A stretch of DNA of 64,000 nucleotides. It comes from Janthinobacterium sp. PC23-8. Lineage in GTDB: Bacteria > Pseudomonadota > Gammaproteobacteria > Burkholderiales > Burkholderiaceae_D. The notes under the pieces are model-generated. The model saw only the letters and a program-made list of their open reading frames with translations. It was not told the DNA's origin and did no database searches. The stretch covers positions 2,239,878 to 2,303,877 of the forward strand of contig NZ_NJGY01000001.1 in the NCBI RefSeq assembly GCF_002250505.1, written 5' to 3'. Below are positions 29,118 through 38,780 of this stretch, one piece after another. The position numbers were made by a program, and so were the translations under genes. Each line of letters starts with the position of its first letter. The first letter of the stretch is position 1.

Positions 29118-30713
29118 TTAGGCCGTCATGGCTTCTTTCGAGGCCGACTCTTCCACCACTTCATCGTCGCCTGAACGGATCAGGTGGTCAAAGGCGGACA
29201 GGGCTGCCTTGGCGCCTTCGCCGGTGGCGATAATGATCTGCTTGTACGGCACCGTGGTGACGTCGCCGGCCGCAAACACGCCCGGAATCGAGGTCTGGCC
29301 GCGGGCGTCCACTTCGATCTCGCCGTGGCGCGACAAGGCCAGCGTGCCCTTGAGCCATTCGGTATTCGGCACCAGGCCGATCTGCACGAACACGCCTTCC
29401 AGCTCGACCTTGTTCGACACACCGCTGACCCGGTCGGTGTAGCTCAGGCCATTGACGATCTTGCCGTCGCCGTGGATCTCGGTGGTTTGCGCCGAAGTAA
29501 TCACGGTGACGTTAGGCAGGCTGTGCAGCTTGCGTTGCAGCACCGCATCGGCGCGCAGTTCTGCACCGAATTCGACCAGGGTGACATGTTTGACCAGGCC
29601 GGCCAGGTCGATCGCCGCTTCCACGCCCGAGTTGCCGCCGCCGATCACGGCCACGCGCTTGCCCTTGAACAGCGGGCCATCGCAGTGCGGGCAGTACGCC
29701 ACGCCCTTGTTGCGGTATTCCTTCTCGCCCGGCACGTTGATTTCGCGCCAGCGCGCGCCGGTCGCCAGAATCACGGTCTTGGCTTTCAACACGGCGCCGC
29801 TGGCCGTTTCGATCTCGATCAACTTGCCTGGCGTCAGCCTGGCGGCGCGCTGGGTGTTCATGATGTCGACGTCATAGGTCTTGACGTGCTGTTCCAGCGC
29901 CATGGCAAATTTCGGGCCGTCGGTTTCCTTGACCGAGATAAAGTTCTCGATGGCCATGGTGTCGAGGGTCTGGCCGCCGAAACGTTCGGCCAGCACACCC
30001 GTATTGATGCCTTTGCGGGCGGCGTAGATGGCCGCTGCCGCGCCGGCAGGACCGCCGCCGACGATCAGCACGTCAAACACGTCTTTCTTGCTCAGTGCTG
30101 CGGCCTGGCGCACGCCGGCGTTGGTGTCGAGCTTGGCGAGAATTTCCTCGACATTGGTGCGGCCCTGGCCGAAATGCTGGCCATTCAGGAACATCATCGG
30201 CACGGCCATGATCTGGCGCTCTTCGACTTCTTTCGGGAACACGCCGCCGTCGATGGTGGTGACCTTGATGCGCGGGTTGATCACCGACATGGCGTTCAGG
30301 GCCTGCACCACTTCCGGGCAGTTATGGCAGGACAGCGAAATAAAGGTTTCAAACTCGAAGTCGCCGTCGAGGTTGCGGATCTGCTCGATGACGGCGTCAT
30401 CGAACTTGATGGTGTGGCCGCCCACTTGCAGCAATGCCAGCACCAGCGAAGTGAATTCGTGGCCCATCGGCACACCGGCGAAACGCACGCCGATGTCGGA
30501 GCCTGCACGGTTGATGCTGAACGACGGAGCGCGTACGCCAGCGTCATTGCGCTCGACCAGCGTGATCTTGTCGCTCAACAGGACTATTTCCTGGAGCAAT
30601 TCTTTCATCTCGCGGGCTTTTGCGCTGTCATCGAGAGAAGCGACCAGCTCAAGCGGATACACCACTTTTTCCAGGTAGGATTTCAGTTGGGTTTTGAGGG
30701 TTGCGTCTAACAT
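29118..30713 (-). CDS. ahpF: alkyl hydroperoxide reductase subunit F
   Basis: A flavoprotein that passes electrons from NADH to AhpC. The 531 residues have the expected order: an N-terminal tandem thioredoxin-like domain with redox centre SCHNC near residue 130, an FAD-binding [17 protein letters not shown] near residue 220, the catalytic YCPHC near residue 345, and NADH-binding [13 protein letters not shown]. The ATG at 30713 is preceded by AAGGAAAA. It lies 98 bases downstream of ahpC in the same direction and is probably co-transcribed with it or run from its own weak promoter. Confidence 0.98.
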   Translation of the reverse strand: MLDATLKTQLKSYLEKVVYPLELVASLDDSAKAREMKELLQEIVLLSDKITLVERNDAGVRAPSFSINRAGSDIGVRFAGVPMGHEFTSLVLALLQVGGHTIKFDDAVIEQIRNLDGDFEFETFISLSCHNCPEVVQALNAMSVINPRIKVTTIDGGVFPKEVEERQIMAVPMMFLNGQHFGQGRTNVEEILAKLDTNAGVRQAAALSKKDVFDVLIVGGGPAGAAAAIYAARKGINTGVLAERFGGQTLDTMAIENFISVKETDGPKFAMALEQHVKTYDVDIMNTQRAARLTPGKLIEIETASGAVLKAKTVILATGARWREINVPGEKEYRNKGVAYCPHCDGPLFKGKRVAVIGGGNSGVEAAIDLAGLVKHVTLVEFGAELRADAVLQRKLHSLPNVTVITSAQTTEIHGDGKIVNGLSYTDRVSGVSNKVELEGVFVQIGLVPNTEWLKGTLALSRHGEIEVDARGQTSIPGVFAAGDVTTVPYKQIIIATGEGAKAALSAFDHLIRSGDDEVVEESASKEAMTA

Positions 30714-30811
30714 GATTATTTTTCCTTTTACAAATATTTAGGCGATTGCCGGGCCGGACGCCCGGTCCGGCATCGCGGTAACTACTTGTGTGCTGCGTGG
30801 TGCATCAAGAC

Positions 30812-31375
30812 TCAGATCTTGCCAACCAGGTCCAGCGATGGGGTCAGGGTGGCGGCGCCTTCGGTCCATTTGGCCGGGCAAACTTCGCCTGGGTGAGCGG
30901 CAACGTATTGTGCGGCTTTGACTTTGCGCAGCAGTTCCGACGCGTCACGGCCGATGCCGTTGTCATGCACTTCCAGCACTTTGATGAAACCGTCAGGATT
31001 GATGACGAAGGTACCGCGCAGTGCCATGCCTTCTTCTTCGATCATGACTTCGAAGTTGCGCGACAGGGTGCCGGTCGGGTCGCCGATCAGTGCGTATTGC
31101 ACTTTCTTGATCGCGTCCGAGGTGTCGTGCCAGGCTTTGTGGGCAAAGTGCGAGTCGGTCGAGATGCCGTAGACATCGACGCCCATTTGCTGGAAGGCGG
31201 CGTGGTGATCGGCCAGGTCTTCCAGTTCGGTTGGGCAAACGAAGGTGAAGTCGGCTGGGTAGAACACAAAGATCGACCACTTGCCTTTCAGGGACTCTTC
31301 CGTCAGGTCGACGAATTTGCCGTTGTGGTATGCGGTTGCCTTGAATGGTTTAACTTGGGTATTGATGAGCGACAT
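30812..31375 (-). CDS. ahpC: alkyl hydroperoxide reductase subunit C (peroxiredoxin)
   Basis: A typical 2-Cys peroxiredoxin of 187 residues that reduces hydrogen peroxide, organic peroxides and peroxynitrite. The peroxidatic cysteine is Cys47 in FTFVCPTE and the resolving cysteine is in GEVCPAKW near residue 166. The start at 31375 (MSLINTQ, as in relatives) is favoured over the ATG two codons earlier, because AGAGGA is 8 bases from it and too close to the first. It is the first gene of the ahpC-ahpF pair. The AT-rich upstream 100 bases may hold an OxyR site, but I see no full match. Confidence 0.97.
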   Translation of the reverse strand: MSLINTQVKPFKATAYHNGKFVDLTEESLKGKWSIFVFYPADFTFVCPTELEDLADHHAAFQQMGVDVYGISTDSHFAHKAWHDTSDAIKKVQYALIGDPTGTLSRNFEVMIEEEGMALRGTFVINPDGFIKVLEVHDNGIGRDASELLRKVKAAQYVAAHPGEVCPAKWTEGAATLTPSLDLVGKI

Positions 31376-31529
31376 GGTCATTTCCTCTCGTGTGGTGAAT
31401 CAGTAAGACCCTAGTGTAAAGGGTTTCAGTCCATATTCAAAATTGATTGTCACAATAGATTCAATTGCTTTTGACTATCGTGGCCGTATGGAAACCCCAT
31501 CATAGGGGCTTCCCGGCGGCTTGAACAGC

Positions 31530-31925
31530 TCAGTTCTTCAGCGAGTCCGGCACCGTGCCGCCGTTTTCGGCCAGCTTGACCATCACCTGGCGGTGCAGCC
31601 AGATGTTCATGCTGGCCGAGTCATTGGTGTCGCCCGTGAAATGCAGTTCCTGCGCCAGTTCCTTGCGCGAGGCCAGGCTGCTATCGAGTTGCAACAATTT
31701 CAGCAGGTCGACGATGGAAGTGCGCCAGTTGAGTTTTTCCGGGTTCTTTTCAGCCAGGCTGGTCAGCACGGCTTCGACATCGACGGCTTGTGCCGGTGCT
31801 GCCGCAGGGGCTGGCGCGGCCGGCGCCGCTGCTGCTGCAGGAGCGGCCGGGGTGGCAGGTGCATCCGGCTTGGCGGCCTCGCCATGATGAAAAATCTTGT
31901 TGTAGATATTGGTAAAAATGCCCAT
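31530..31925 (-). CDS. DUF3597 domain protein
   Basis: A 131-residue protein of unknown function. It begins MGIFTNIYNKIFHH, has an Ala/Pro-rich linker of about 35 residues, then the conserved DUF3597 domain (VDVEAVLTSLAEKNPEKLNWRTSIVDLLKLL...LAQELH...MNIWLHRQVMVKLAENGG). No signal peptide. GAGG precedes the start. It stands alone. Relatives occur widely in Proteobacteria and some resemble small LysM-associated proteins, but no role is known. Confidence 0.85.
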   Translation of the reverse strand: MGIFTNIYNKIFHHGEAAKPDAPATPAAPAAAAAPAAPAPAAAPAQAVDVEAVLTSLAEKNPEKLNWRTSIVDLLKLLQLDSSLASRKELAQELHFTGDTNDSASMNIWLHRQVMVKLAENGGTVPDSLKN

Positions 31926-32123
31926 GTGTGCGCCTCTTTAGGTCAGTGGATGGAAGTATCAATGGAGAACCAGCCGGACGAGTATAAGCCGGGAACGACA
32001 AGCGGCCGCGTCCCGCTAGCCAGATAGCAGCTGGCGGCGGGAGGCGCGTGTTTCAAGGGGAGAGACGCCGCCAGGACGATGGCGGCGCGTGCTTCGGTCA
32101 GGACGGCAGAAAGGGGATGGCGC

Positions 32124-32516
32124 TCAGAACACCACGCCGGCCACCAGGATCACATTGGCGTACGGGCTGCATTCGCCGGTGCGCACGATGGCGCGCGCGC
32201 GTTTGCTCAGCTGCTTGAATTCTTCATGCGACAGCTGGCGCGCATCCGGCAACGCCAGCGCCGCCACTTGCGCGGCGATGGTCGGGTTGTGGTGCGGCAG
32301 TTCGGTGGCCAGGAAATGGTGTTCGACCTGCATTTCACTGAGCACCGCAGTGACGGTGTCGATAAAGCCGGGAATGCCATGCGTGAGGGCCAGGTCGATC
32401 AGGGGAACCCCGGGCTGCGACGGCAGGCCGGCGTCGCCGATGACGACCATGTCGCCATGGCCAAGCGAGGCAACCAGTTGCGACAGGGCAATATTGAGCA
32501 GCGGTGATTTTTTCAT
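32124..32516 (-). CDS. rbsD: D-ribose pyranase
   Basis: A 130-residue RbsD/FucU-family mutarotase that converts beta-pyranose ribose to the furanose form used by RbsK. Motifs are LVASLGHGDMVVIGDAGLP with the catalytic His near residue 20, IDLALTHGIPGF, and the C-terminal ARAIVRTGECSPYANVILVAGVVF. It is the last gene of the ribose operon, 8 bases after rbsK, with no strong ribosome binding site of its own, so coupling to rbsK is likely. Confidence 0.97.
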   Translation of the reverse strand: MKKSPLLNIALSQLVASLGHGDMVVIGDAGLPSQPGVPLIDLALTHGIPGFIDTVTAVLSEMQVEHHFLATELPHHNPTIAAQVAALALPDARQLSHEEFKQLSKRARAIVRTGECSPYANVILVAGVVF

Positions 32517-32524
32517 GGGCGTGA

Positions 32525-33436
32525 TTAAAACAATTCGTGCAGGTAGGGAATCGAGGTCTGCGCACCGGGCTTGGTGACGCTCCAGGCGGCCGCGCGCTGG
32601 CCTTGGGCAATCGCTTCGGCTTCGTCCAGGCCCGACGCGAGACCGGCCACAAAGCCGCCGATAAAGGTGTCGCCGGCGGCCGTGGTATCGACCGCCTGCA
32701 CCGCTTGCGCCGGAAAGTCGTAGTCGCCGCCATACAGGGCCGCATGCACGCCCTTGGAACCCAAGGTGATGATGATATTGTCGCTGCCCTGCGCCTGCAA
32801 GGCCGCCGCCAATGCCTTGACATCGTTCGCGGCGACCTCGCCGCCGGCCAGCATGGCCGCTTCGATTTCGTTCGGGATCAGGTAGTCGACCAGCGCCAGC
32901 ACGTCGGCCGGCACACGGGCGGCCGGGGCCGGGTTCAGCACCACGGTCTTGCCCAGCGAGCGCGCCAGCTTGATGGCGTGGATCACGGTCTCCATCGGCA
33001 CTTCCAGTTGCAGCACGACGATGTCGGACTGTGCTATCAGTTCCCTGGCCGCATCGATATGCGCCGGGCTCAGGCAGTCGTTGGCGCCGCCGGCCAGCAC
33101 GATGCTGTTCTGGCCGTTGTCGTCGACCAGGATCGAGGCGATGCCGGAGGCCACGCCCGGCACGGTGCTGACATGGCTGTCGATGATGCCGTCAGATACC
33201 AGCGCGGCACGCAGGGTGGCGCCGAACGCGTCGTCGCCGACGCAGGCCACCATGGCCACCTGCTGGCCGCCGGCGGCGACCTTGCCGCTCATGCGCGCGC
33301 AGGCGACGGCCTGGTTGGCGCCTTTGCCGCCGGCAATGGTACGGAAGGCGCCGCCGGTCAGGGTTTCGCCGGGAAGCGGCATGCGCGGCACGCGCAAGAC
33401 CAGGTCCATGTTAATGCTGCCGATAACCACGATCAT
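32525..33436 (-). CDS. rbsK: ribokinase
   Basis: A 303-residue PfkB-family kinase that phosphorylates ribose at O5. It begins MIVVIGSINMDLVLRVPRMPLPGETL, followed by GGKGANQAVACARM (substrate-binding signature) and the ATP/anion-hole motif DTTAAGDTFIGGF with the catalytic Asp near residue 250. The start codon overlaps the stop of rbsR by four bases, so translation is probably coupled. Confidence 0.97.
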   Translation of the reverse strand: MIVVIGSINMDLVLRVPRMPLPGETLTGGAFRTIAGGKGANQAVACARMSGKVAAGGQQVAMVACVGDDAFGATLRAALVSDGIIDSHVSTVPGVASGIASILVDDNGQNSIVLAGGANDCLSPAHIDAARELIAQSDIVVLQLEVPMETVIHAIKLARSLGKTVVLNPAPAARVPADVLALVDYLIPNEIEAAMLAGGEVAANDVKALAAALQAQGSDNIIITLGSKGVHAALYGGDYDFPAQAVQAVDTTAAGDTFIGGFVAGLASGLDEAEAIAQGQRAAAWSVTKPGAQTSIPYLHELF

Positions 33437-34470
33437 GGTGTCATTCCCATCTGTTCAGTAAAAGGTGAAGTCAAAGTATGGCCGGACGAGCCGCGCACGT
33501 GCAGCACCGGCGCCACGCTGCGCTGCTGGCGCGGCAAGGCAGGGTCGGCAATGCGCGCCAGCAGGCAGGCGGCGGTGATATGGCCCAGCTCGCGCGTATT
33601 TTGCGCCACGCTGGTCAATGGCGGATGCACGAAGCTGGCCAGGTCGATATCGTCAAAGCCCACCACGGCCAACTGGCCCGGCACGGCAATGCCCAGCTCG
33701 GCGGCAGCGCGCAGGGCGCCAAACGCCATCAGGTCATTGCAGCAAAACAGGGCGTCGGGGCGCTGCCCTGGCGGCAGCGCCAGCAACGCCAAAGCGGCCG
33801 CATAGCCGCCGGCGCTGGTAAAGTCGCTGTGGCGGCACAAGGCGGCGTCGAAGGCCAGGCCGGCGTCTTGCAGGGCGCCGCGCACGCCGTCAATGCGCTC
33901 GTTGGAAATGCCGACTTCCTGCGGGCCGGCGATGCAGGCGATACGGCGGCGTCCCAGGCCCAGCAGATGCCGGGCGGCCAACAGGCCGCCGGCGCGGTTG
34001 TCGACCGCCACCACATCGTGCGACAGGTCGCATGGCGCGCGGTCGAGCAGCACGGCCGGCACCTTCATTTTATGCAGCAGTTCGCCATCGCGGTCGGCCA
34101 GCGCGGACAGAATCAAGCCGTCGCAGCGCTTGGTCAGCAGCACGTTCAGGTACTCGCGCTGCTTGACCGGGTCGTCATCGGAATTGCACAGGATCACGCT
34201 GTAGCCGGCCGCATAGCAGCTGTCTTCGATACCGCGCGCCACTTCCGAAAAATACGGGTTGGTATTGTTGGGAATGATCAGGCCGACGGTGCCGGTGCTG
34301 CGGCACTTCAGGGAACGCGCCAGCGCGCTGGGCACGTAATGCAATTGCGCCACCGCCGCCAGTACGGCCGCGCGCGCCTCGTCGCTGACGGGGCGCGTCT
34401 TGTTGAGCACGTGCGAGACGGTGGTGAAAGACACCCCCGCCACCTGTGCCACCTGTTTGATGGTCGCCAT
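33433..34470 (-). CDS. rbsR: ribose operon repressor, LacI family
   Basis: A 345-residue LacI/GalR-type repressor. The N-terminal HTH with hinge (MATIKQVAQVAGVSFTTVSHVLNKTRPVS...YVPSALARSLK) is complete; the periplasmic-binding-like effector domain follows (GLIIPNNTNPYFSEVARGIED). It sits inside the operon it most likely controls, between rbsC and rbsK. Its probable operator is the perfect palindrome ahead of rbsB at 38120-38137. Ribose should act as inducer. Confidence 0.92.
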   Translation of the reverse strand: MATIKQVAQVAGVSFTTVSHVLNKTRPVSDEARAAVLAAVAQLHYVPSALARSLKCRSTGTVGLIIPNNTNPYFSEVARGIEDSCYAAGYSVILCNSDDDPVKQREYLNVLLTKRCDGLILSALADRDGELLHKMKVPAVLLDRAPCDLSHDVVAVDNRAGGLLAARHLLGLGRRRIACIAGPQEVGISNERIDGVRGALQDAGLAFDAALCRHSDFTSAGGYAAALALLALPPGQRPDALFCCNDLMAFGALRAAAELGIAVPGQLAVVGFDDIDLASFVHPPLTSVAQNTRELGHITAACLLARIADPALPRQQRSVAPVLHVRGSSGHTLTSPFTEQMGMTP

Positions 34471-34479
34471 GGAAAGCTA

Positions 34480-35448
34480 TTATGCGCGCTCGCCGCGACG
34501 GCGATAGGTATCGAGCACCACGGCGGCGACGATTACCAGGCCCGTGACGATGCGTTTGACGGGTTCGGATACGCCCACCTGCGCCAGACCCGCTTCCAGC
34601 ACGGAAATGATCAACACACCGATAAAGGTGCTGATGACGGAACCGCGCCCGCCCATCAGGCTGGTGCCGCCAATCACCACGGCGGCAATCACCTGCAACT
34701 CCATGCCCACGCCGCCGTTCGGGTCGGCCGCTTCCAGGCGCGAGACCTGGAACAGCGCGCCCACGCCGGCCAGCAGGCCCATCAGCGCGAAGACCAGCAC
34801 TTTCGACGGTTTTGGATTGATTCCCGACAGGCGCACCGCTTCTTCATTAGTGCCGATGCCGATCCAGTGACGGCCCAGCACGGTACGCGTGAGCACCAGG
34901 TGGCCGATGACGACGATGGCGATCGAGGCGATAAAGGCCGGCGACAGGCCGAACGCGATCGGCGAGCTGATGCCTTCGACGGCACTGCCGATATATTCGG
35001 TGCGCGAGTTCGTCACCTGGTAGGCCAGGCCGCGCGCCATTTCCAGCACGCCCAGCGAGACGATAAAGGACGGAATGCGCCAACCGACGGAAATCAATCC
35101 GGTAATCGCGCCGCAGGTGCCGGCCACCAGCATGCCCAGCAAGGCCGCGCTCCATACGGGCCAGCCCCAGTGCACCACCGCCAGCGACAGCACCGAGGCG
35201 GCCAGCGCCATCACCGAGCCGACCGACAGGTCGATGCCGCCGATAATCAAAATAAAGGTCATGCCAACCGCCATCACCACCAGCGTCGGAATATTGTTCG
35301 ACAGGGTGCTGAGGGTAGCCACGGTAAAGAAGTTTTCGCTGGCAAACGAGAACAGCACACACATGGCCAGCAGCGCGCCGATCAGGCCCGCATAGTTTTT
35401 CAGGTCGGCCAGGCTGCGCTGCAGATACGAAGGAGAAGAAGTCGTCAT
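34480..35448 (-). CDS. rbsC: ribose ABC transporter permease
   Basis: A 322-residue inner-membrane permease with about 8-10 transmembrane segments. The family motif FILIIGGIDLSVGSVMALAA (residues about 62-81) and the cytoplasmic loop near GLLAGVGALFQVSRLEAADPNGG, which meets the ATPase, are present. It lies between rbsA (19-base gap) and rbsR in one operon. Confidence 0.95.
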   Translation of the reverse strand: MTTSSPSYLQRSLADLKNYAGLIGALLAMCVLFSFASENFFTVATLSTLSNNIPTLVVMAVGMTFILIIGGIDLSVGSVMALAASVLSLAVVHWGWPVWSAALLGMLVAGTCGAITGLISVGWRIPSFIVSLGVLEMARGLAYQVTNSRTEYIGSAVEGISSPIAFGLSPAFIASIAIVVIGHLVLTRTVLGRHWIGIGTNEEAVRLSGINPKPSKVLVFALMGLLAGVGALFQVSRLEAADPNGGVGMELQVIAAVVIGGTSLMGGRGSVISTFIGVLIISVLEAGLAQVGVSEPVKRIVTGLVIVAAVVLDTYRRRGERA

Positions 35449-35467
35449 GGATAGCTTTCCGGCGGCG

Positions 35468-37021
35468 TCAAGCCGCGGCGGGGGTGGAAGGAGTATTCAT
35501 ATAGCCGGAGAACGCCGCCGACAGCAGCGCGTCCTGGCTCCAGGCGCCGCGCTCGAAAGTGTCGACGATCTTGCCGGCGCTCATCACGGCGATGCGGTCG
35601 CAGATCAGCATCAGTTCGCGCAGGTCGCTCGAGACGATGAGCAGGCCCTTGCCCTGGCGCGCCTGTTCGGCCAGCACCTGATAGATGTCGAACTTGGCGC
35701 CGATATCGATGCCGCGCGTCGGCTCGTCAAACAGCATCACGGGGCAGTCGCGGTACAGCCAGCGCGCGATCACCACTTTTTGCTGGTTGCCGCCCGACAG
35801 TTCGCCGACGGCCTGCTCGCAGTTGCGCGAACGCACGCCGAGCTGGCCGATATAGTCATTGGCGACGGTGGCTTCCGCCGCATGATCCATCCAGCCGGCG
35901 CGGTTGACGGTGTCGAGCGATGCGAGGGTGGTGTTGATGGCGATCGACTGGCGCAGCAGCAGGCCCTGGCCCTTGCGGTCTTCGGTGATCATGGCGATGC
36001 CGGCCTTCACGGCCGCCTGCGGCGAGCCGAGCACGGCCGGCGTTTCGCTGTCGCCCAGGAAGACCTGGCCGGCGTCGGCGCGGTCGGCGCCAAAGATCAG
36101 GCGCAGCAGTTCCGTGCGGCCCGAACCGATCAGGCCGGCGATGCCAAGGATTTCACCGGCGCGCAGGTCGAACGAGGTGGGGTGCACGGTGTCGCCACGC
36201 GCCAGGCCGCGCACGCGCAGCAGCGGTGCGCCAATGGTGCGCCCGCTCAGGTCGATCTCGTCGTCGGCCGAGCGGCCCACCATCAGACTGACCAGGTCGG
36301 CCGCCGTATGGCCTGCGATATCGTCGTCGCACACCAATTGGCCGTCGCGCAGCACGGCGATGCGGTCGGCCACGCGCTTGAGTTCTTCCAGGCGGTGCGA
36401 AATATAAATGATGGCCACGCCTTCGGCTTTCAGGCGTTCAATTTGAAGGAACAGCAGTTCGACTTCGCGGTGCGTCAGCATGGCGGTCGGCTCGTCGAGC
36501 ACCAGCAAACGGCACGAGCCGATCAGGTTGCGCGCGATTTCAATCATCTGCTGGTGGCCGATGCCCAGTTCGCCCACCAGGGTCCACGGGTCGAGCCCGC
36601 CCAGGCCGACTTTTTCCATCTGTTCGCGCGCGTCGCGCTCGAGACGGGCGCGGTCGATCCAGCCGAAACGTTGCGGCAAATTTTTAAGATATAAGTTTTC
36701 CGCGATCGACAGGGTCGGAATCAGGTTCAGCTCCTGCATCACCATGCGGATGCCCAGCGCTTCGGCAGCGCCGCGCGAGGCCGGCTGATACGGTTTGCCA
36801 TCGAGCAACATGGTGCCCGTGGTGGCTTGCTCCAGGCCGCAGACGATCTTCGACAGCGTGCTCTTGCCCGCGCCGTTTTCGCCCGTCAGCGCCAGCACCT
36901 GGCCGGGAATGAAACGCAGGGCCACGCCGCCGAGCACGGGGCCGACATAGGACTTGCCGATATTGTCGAGCGTGAGCAAAGGGGTGGCGGCAAGGTGCGC
37001 TGCAGGGGTGTCGCTAGGCAT
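35468..37021 (-). CDS. rbsA: ribose ABC transporter ATPase
   Basis: A 517-residue double-domain sugar ABC ATPase. Domain 1 has Walker A GENGAGKSTLSK (about residue 45) and the modified signature GELGIGHQQMIEIAR; domain 2 has GLIGSGRTELLRL and the standard signature ELSGGNQQKVVIARW. The start at 37021 (MPSDTPAAH) is chosen because GGAG lies 7 bases upstream, not the longer frame to 37072. It powers import of ribose captured by RbsB. Confidence 0.95.
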   Translation of the reverse strand: MPSDTPAAHLAATPLLTLDNIGKSYVGPVLGGVALRFIPGQVLALTGENGAGKSTLSKIVCGLEQATTGTMLLDGKPYQPASRGAAEALGIRMVMQELNLIPTLSIAENLYLKNLPQRFGWIDRARLERDAREQMEKVGLGGLDPWTLVGELGIGHQQMIEIARNLIGSCRLLVLDEPTAMLTHREVELLFLQIERLKAEGVAIIYISHRLEELKRVADRIAVLRDGQLVCDDDIAGHTAADLVSLMVGRSADDEIDLSGRTIGAPLLRVRGLARGDTVHPTSFDLRAGEILGIAGLIGSGRTELLRLIFGADRADAGQVFLGDSETPAVLGSPQAAVKAGIAMITEDRKGQGLLLRQSIAINTTLASLDTVNRAGWMDHAAEATVANDYIGQLGVRSRNCEQAVGELSGGNQQKVVIARWLYRDCPVMLFDEPTRGIDIGAKFDIYQVLAEQARQGKGLLIVSSDLRELMLICDRIAVMSAGKIVDTFERGAWSQDALLSAAFSGYMNTPSTPAAA

Positions 37022-37098
37022 GGAAGCTCCGCGTAAAAGGACAAACGGGGCTGGCGCCTGCCATTGCGGCACACGCCAGCCCCGGCGGGATCAGACGA

Positions 37099-38058
37099 TC
37101 AGGACTTGGCGCCCTTGGTCACCAGTTCCACCCTGGTTTCGATGGTGCCGCCCAGCTCTGCTTGCTTTTTCTTCTCGGCAATGGCTTTCAGCACGGCTTC
37201 GATACCGAACACGGCTTGCTGCGAACCGAACTGGTCGGCGGTCGCCAGTACGCGGCCGTCAGCCAGCATCGGCTTGATGGCGTTGATATTGTCGTAACCG
37301 ACAACCTTCACCTTGCCGGTCTTGCCGGCGGCCTTGATGGCCGACACGGCGCCGAGGGCCATGTTGTCGTTGCCAGCGAGGATGGCGGTGATGTTCGGGT
37401 TGGCGTTCAGCATGGCGGCGGCGACCGTGTTGGCCGGAGCGATTTCCCACTGGCCCGACTGGACGCTGACGACCTTGGCGCCGGCGCTGGCCATGGCGTC
37501 CTGGAAGCCCAGCGTGCGCTGCTGTGCGTTATAGGTGGTCGACACGCCTTCGATGATGGCGACCTGGTCACCCTTCTTGATCTGCTTGCCCAGGAAGTCG
37601 CCGACCAGCTTGGCGCCCTTGCGGTTGTCCGGGCCGACGAATGGAATCGAGATGCCTTTTTCTTTCAGGGCAGCGTCGTCGAGCTTGTTGTCGATATTGA
37701 CCACGAGAATGCCCGCATCGACGGCTTTCTTCAGTACCGGCACCAGCGCTTTCGAGTCGGCCGGGGCAATCACCAGCGCGTTCACGCGCGAGACGATCAT
37801 CTGCTCGACCAGCTTGATCTGGCTCGAGGTATCGGTTTCATCCTTGATGCCGTTCGACAGCAGGTCATATTTGGCGGCGTTGGCCTTCTGGTGCGCCTTC
37901 GCGCCGTTTTCCATGGTCAGGAAAAATTCATTGGCGAGCGACTTCATCACCAGTGCGACCTTCGGTTTGGCCGTTGTCTGCGCCATCGCCGGCAAGGCAG
38001 GCAGGGTGCACACGAGAGCGGCGGCGGCGATCATTTTGAGGCGAATACGGGATGTCAT
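37099..38058 (-). CDS. rbsB: ribose-binding periplasmic protein
   Basis: A 319-residue sugar-binding protein of the RbsB type. The signal peptide of about 25 residues ends in ALPAMAQ; the mature part begins with KPKVALVMKSLANEFFLTMENGAKAHQKA and carries the binding-site run IAPADSKALVPVLKKAVDAGI, followed by NIDNKLD. Start 38058 (MTSRIRLKM) has CTGGAG 7 bases upstream; the ORF extends 9 codons further without support. As first gene of the operon it lies just behind the operator. Confidence 0.95.
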   Translation of the reverse strand: MTSRIRLKMIAAAALVCTLPALPAMAQTTAKPKVALVMKSLANEFFLTMENGAKAHQKANAAKYDLLSNGIKDETDTSSQIKLVEQMIVSRVNALVIAPADSKALVPVLKKAVDAGILVVNIDNKLDDAALKEKGISIPFVGPDNRKGAKLVGDFLGKQIKKGDQVAIIEGVSTTYNAQQRTLGFQDAMASAGAKVVSVQSGQWEIAPANTVAAAMLNANPNITAILAGNDNMALGAVSAIKAAGKTGKVKVVGYDNINAIKPMLADGRVLATADQFGSQQAVFGIEAVLKAIAEKKKQAELGGTIETRVELVTKGAKS

Positions 38059-38119
38059 GTCAGTCTCCAGGGTATGGTTGGGCAAGCACGTCTGAGCAAT
38101 GCTTTTTTGTAAAACGCTG

Positions 38120-38137
38120 CGCGCAAACGTTTGCGCG
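38120..38137. promoter_or_regulatory. LacI-type operator ahead of the rbs operon
   Basis: CGCGCAAACGTTTGCGCG, a perfect 18-base palindrome with the central CG and AAACG-TTT pattern typical of LacI/GalR-family operators, 62 bases before the rbsB start. The nearest and only LacI-family gene is rbsR in the same operon. Confidence 0.85.
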
Positions 38138-38199
38138 TAGCGAAGTGTGCCTCAATGCCCCATTGGAGTGCAAGCAATTCTGTATGTGCAGTGCAGCAA

Positions 38200-38508
38200 T
38201 TAGTGGGTGATCAGATTGGCGGAAAGGTCGCGTCGTTCGTGCAGGACGCGCAATACTTCGATCCAGATGCCGTCGACACGATAGAACAGCAGAAAGGGGA
38301 AGTGATCAAGCTGCCAGACGCGCAACGATTGGTCAGCAAGGAAATGAGCATAGCGGCGCGATCCGACACCGGGCTGGAAGCACAGGCCGTGCAAGGTAGT
38401 TTCAAGCTCGGAAACGAAGCGCTCAGCCAGGTCGACAGAGATCTCGGCGTAGTAGTCGGTAATCTCAAGCACATCACTTTTGGCAACGGGCGCAAGTTTG
38501 AATTCCAC
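38200..38508 (-). CDS. ParE/RelE-superfamily toxin
   Basis: A 102-residue toxin of the ParE type (gyrase or ribosome-dependent poisons). Family pattern: VEFKLAPVAKSDVLEITDYYAEI...LAERFVSELETTLHGL...PGVGSRRYAHFLADQSLRVWQLDHFPFLLFYRVDGIWIEVLRVLHERRDL, with the usual C-terminal R-VLH-RRD run. A GTG at 38508, 4 bases after the antitoxin stop, is the likely start; the longer frame to 38661 overlaps the antitoxin and its first 50 residues are not toxin-like. Co-transcribed with the antitoxin. Confidence 0.88.
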   Translation of the reverse strand: MEFKLAPVAKSDVLEITDYYAEISVDLAERFVSELETTLHGLCFQPGVGSRRYAHFLADQSLRVWQLDHFPFLLFYRVDGIWIEVLRVLHERRDLSANLITH

Positions 38509-38512
38509 GACT

Positions 38513-38707
38513 TTATCGCTTGGTGCGGATGCGCGCTCGCAGTTCAGCGGCCAACTCGGCGACGTTTGTTGTCGGCGAAGGGCCGCTGTTGAGGCCTTCC
38601 ATGACGAGTTCATACAGCCGGCGTTCCGCCTCGTTTTGCGGGCCAACTGCATCGGCGTCACGGGGCATCAGGAATTTTGGCGCCACAGGCGTGGTTACGG
38701 TAGTCAT
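38513..38707 (-). CDS. antitoxin of the ParE-type module
   Basis: A 64-residue partner, first in the two-gene operon as is usual for antitoxins. The N-terminus is Thr/Val/Pro-rich. Residues about 25-62 (EAERRLYELVMEGLNSGP...NVAELAAELRARI) are helical and end in RIRTKR, resembling the toxin-wrapping C-terminus of ParD-like antitoxins. No complete ribbon-helix-helix domain is seen, so DNA binding is uncertain. Confidence 0.75.
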   Translation of the reverse strand: MTTVTTPVAPKFLMPRDADAVGPQNEAERRLYELVMEGLNSGPSPTTNVAELAAELRARIRTKR

Positions 38708-38737
38708 CAGTGAATTATATGCCTATTTCTTATGCAG

Positions 38738-38772
38738 TTGAAGCAAGCCGGCACCAAACGGGCTTGCTTCAA
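38738..38772. terminator. hairpin between antitoxin and ygiQ
   Basis: TTGAAGCAAGCC, a ten-base loop, GGGCTTGCTTCAA; a 12-base stem with a short T/A flank just after ygiQ. It may end ygiQ transcription, though it lacks a long T run. Confidence 0.6.
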
Positions 38773-38780
38773 TTGGCCGC

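Noticed and set aside
31382-31520. Possible OxyR site upstream of ahpC (ATAG...CTAT words near 31455-31475)
   Set aside because: The spacing between the words does not fit the four-element OxyR motif.
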